Of a stretch of 40,439 bases of DNA, positions 38,886-40,439 are shown piece by piece. The stretch's first letter is position 1; every line of letters starts with the position of its first letter. Position numbers and translations under genes: made by a program. This stretch comes from an uncultured Actinomycetes bacterium (GTDB taxonomy: Bacteria; Actinomycetota; Thermoleophilia; RBG-16-64-13), in the NCBI GenBank assembly GCA_937148845.1, contig CAKZRW010000078.1, forward strand, positions 1 to 40,439, given 5' to 3'. The notes beneath the pieces are model-generated. The model made no database searches. It was not told where the DNA came from and saw only the letters and a program-made list of their open reading frames with translations.

Positions 38886-40331
38886 TCAGCGATCGAGCAC
38901 TGCACAGGGTTCGGCCTCGTAGCGGAACTTGGAGAGACGCAGATGCTCGGGCACCTCGCAAGGATAGTCCCCGGTGAAGCAGGCCGCACAGAAAGTGTCT
39001 TTTTCGTCGCCTACTCCGGTAGCACGCATGAGCCCAGACAGAGACAGGTAGGCCACCGAGGTGGCCCCCAGCTCCCGGTTGATCTCAGCGACGGTCTTAC
39101 CGAAGGCGATGAACTCATCCTGGTTGGCCATGTCGATGCCGTAGAAGCAGGGGTAGACGATCGGCGGGGAGCTGATACGTAGGTGCACTTCTTTGGCCCC
39201 CGCCTCAAACAGCACCCGCACGAGAGCCCGGGTGGTGTTTCCCCGGACGATGGAGTCATCCACCACCACTAGACGTTTACCAGCAATGGCGGAGCTCAGA
39301 GGGTTGAACTTCATGCGGATGCCGAGTTTGCGCATCCGGTCTTCGGGATCGATGAAAGTCCGCCCGATGTACCGGTTCTTGATCAGGCCTTCTCCAAAGG
39401 GGATGCCGCTCCGAGCCGCATAACCGATGGCGGCCGAGGTCCCGGTATCGGGAACGGGTATGACTAGGTCGGCTTCTACCGGGGATTCCGCGGCCAGCTC
39501 TTCGCCCATGCGGCTGCGGGCTGCATAGAGCGTCTGCCCCTTCATGACCGAATCGGGGCGGGCGAAGTAGATGAACTCGAAGACACAGAGAGCTTCCCGC
39601 TTGCGGTCGACTACCTGCTCTATGTGATAGCCGCTTTCACTGATGCGGCAGATCTCCCCGGGCTCTATCTCCCGCACAAGGCGCGCGCCCACGATGTCGA
39701 GACCCGAGGTCTCACTGGCCAAGCAGAAGCGATGGTCGAGCTGACCCAACACCAGCGGCCGGATACCGTAGGGGTCGCGGAAACCGATGATCTCGTCCTT
39801 GGTCAGAAGGACCGCGCTGAAGGCTCCCCGTAGCTGGGGGATGATAGCCCGAAGCGCCTCGCCGATATCCCGCGAACCTTGCTCGGCTAGCAGCGCGGCG
39901 ATGACCTCGGTATCGGAAGTGCTTTCGAACACATGACCATTCCGCTGAAGCATAGCTCGTAGCTCATCCGTGTTGACCAGATTCCCATTGTGGGCCAGGG
40001 CGATGAACGACCCATCCCTGGTGCGAGCGAACGGCTGGGCATTGCGCGTCTCGCTGGCGCCTGTCGTGGAGTAACGAACGTGACCGATGGCCAGATGGCC
40101 GGGCAAGGTGCGCAGTATGGATTCCTCAAACACCTGGGAGACCAATCCCATGTCCTTATGCACGATGAGCCGGGAGCCATCGCTGACAGCGATTCCGGCC
40201 GACTCCTGCCCTCGGTGCTGCAGGGCAAACAGGGCAAAGAAGGTGAGCCTAGCTACGTCCCTCTCAGGAGCATAGATGCCGAAAACCCCGCATTCTTCGC
40301 GGGGACCTTCGCCCAAACAGAGTCCTCGCAT
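38886..40331 (-). CDS. purF: Amidophosphoribosyltransferase (glutamine PRPP amidotransferase)
   Basis: 481 residues of the Bacillus subtilis class. A 13-residue propeptide (MRGLCLGEGPREE) precedes the nucleophile Cys14 in CGVFGIY. The glutaminase domain shows ALQHRGQESAGIAV, GHVRYSTTG and AHNGNLVN; the transferase domain shows the PRPP loop VVVDDSIVRGNTT. Cysteines in GEICRIS, PIVYPCFYG and FCAACFTGDYP match the four ligands of the oxygen-labile [4Fe-4S] cluster. It commits PRPP to purine synthesis. The ATG shares a base with the upstream purL stop (TGATG). The purM-purN-purH genes continue the pathway only after the cobalamin module. Confidence 0.97.
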   Translation of the reverse strand: MRGLCLGEGPREECGVFGIYAPERDVARLTFFALFALQHRGQESAGIAVSDGSRLIVHKDMGLVSQVFEESILRTLPGHLAIGHVRYSTTGASETRNAQPFARTRDGSFIALAHNGNLVNTDELRAMLQRNGHVFESTSDTEVIAALLAEQGSRDIGEALRAIIPQLRGAFSAVLLTKDEIIGFRDPYGIRPLVLGQLDHRFCLASETSGLDIVGARLVREIEPGEICRISESGYHIEQVVDRKREALCVFEFIYFARPDSVMKGQTLYAARSRMGEELAAESPVEADLVIPVPDTGTSAAIGYAARSGIPFGEGLIKNRYIGRTFIDPEDRMRKLGIRMKFNPLSSAIAGKRLVVVDDSIVRGNTTRALVRVLFEAGAKEVHLRISSPPIVYPCFYGIDMANQDEFIAFGKTVAEINRELGATSVAYLSLSGLMRATGVGDEKDTFCAACFTGDYPCEVPEHLRLSKFRYEAEPCAVLDR

Positions 40332-40439
40332 CAGTCTCCCATGATCCTTGGTAGCGCGTTCTCGTAGACCTTCCTCAGGTCAGCCACCGGTATACGGAAG
40401 CCTATGCCCCCTGCCGCTAACTTCCCCCCCACGGTCATC
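40331..40439 (-). CDS. purL: Phosphoribosylformylglycinamidine synthase II C-terminus (start outside window)
   Basis: Only the last 35 residues are present, reading GGKLAAGGIGFRIPVADLRK and then VYENALPRIMGD before TGA. The pattern of a glycine-rich strand followed by (L/V)xDLRxxYExALPRxM is the usual PurL end, and purL directly before purF is a common gene order. The stop overlaps the purF start by one base. With so little sequence the call relies partly on context. Confidence 0.7.
   Translation of the reverse strand, partial: MTVGGKLAAGGIGFRIPVADLRKVYENALPRIMGD

Noticed and set aside
1-40439. CRISPR arrays, insertion sequences, toxin-antitoxin or phage genes
   Set aside because: No regular spacer-repeat series, transposase motifs or such gene pairs were recognised in either strand.

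Overview
The window comes from a high-GC bacterium. Threonine-rich linkers after lipoprotein or membrane segments, promoters of the TTGACn-N17-TAnnnT type, frequent GTG and TTG starts, and an oxygen-sensitive style of metabolism (molybdopterin/4Fe-4S enzymes, CoA-thioester steps, a TRAP transporter) suggest an anaerobic or facultatively anaerobic member of the Actinomycetota. The taxon is inferred only from these traits; no marker gene here fixes it.

Region 1 (1-20501, almost all minus strand) looks like a catabolic locus for polyhydroxylated aromatics. Its core is a set of molybdenum transhydroxylases resembling the pyrogallol-phloroglucinol transhydroxylase of Pelobacter acidigallici: two complete large subunits in tandem (7632-12711), a small subunit with 12 cysteines and a C-terminal beta-domain (6796-7626), and the start of a third large subunit cut by the window edge (1-371). 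Around them lie a 6-oxocamphor-hydrolase-like crotonase (a candidate for hydrolytic opening of a cyclic 1,3-diketone), a thiolase, an HMG-CoA-synthase-like protein fused to a DUF35 zinc/OB domain, a 3-hydroxyacyl-CoA dehydrogenase, an SDR, a beta-propeller lactonase, an M29/NicX-like protein, an amidohydrolase lacking expected metal ligands, a MarR regulator and a DctPQM TRAP transporter. Three promoter regions (before the dehydrogenase, the amidohydrolase and dctP) share a palindrome TATACGA-n2-TCGTATA, which ties the locus into one regulon.

Region 2 (20502-27700) holds a NarX/NarL-like sensor and response regulator whose genes converge and overlap, a cytidylate-kinase-like protein, a second SDR, bacterioferritin with a promoter covered by three 10-bp repeats, tRNA-Lys(TTT), a heme-protein-like membrane protein, a class I glutamine amidotransferase and a RidA-family protein, closed by a strong hairpin terminator.

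Region 3 (27700-40439) is a purine biosynthesis locus (purL-purF ... purM-purN-purH, minus strand) interrupted between purF and purM by a cobalamin salvage module: btuFCD on the plus strand and cobT-cobC-cobU-cobS on the minus strand. The two arms run toward each other, and each starts with its own promoter and cobalamin riboswitch (31570-31740 and 38697-38840).

Working model (inference): an aromatic acid or polyphenol enters through the TRAP transporter. The transhydroxylases shuffle ring hydroxyls to a 1,3,5-type pattern, SDRs reduce the ring, and the crotonase opens the cyclic diketone. Dehydrogenase and thiolase/HMGS-like proteins then carry the products to acetyl-CoA units. Enzyme family assignments rest on motifs and remembered family sequences, not on database searches.
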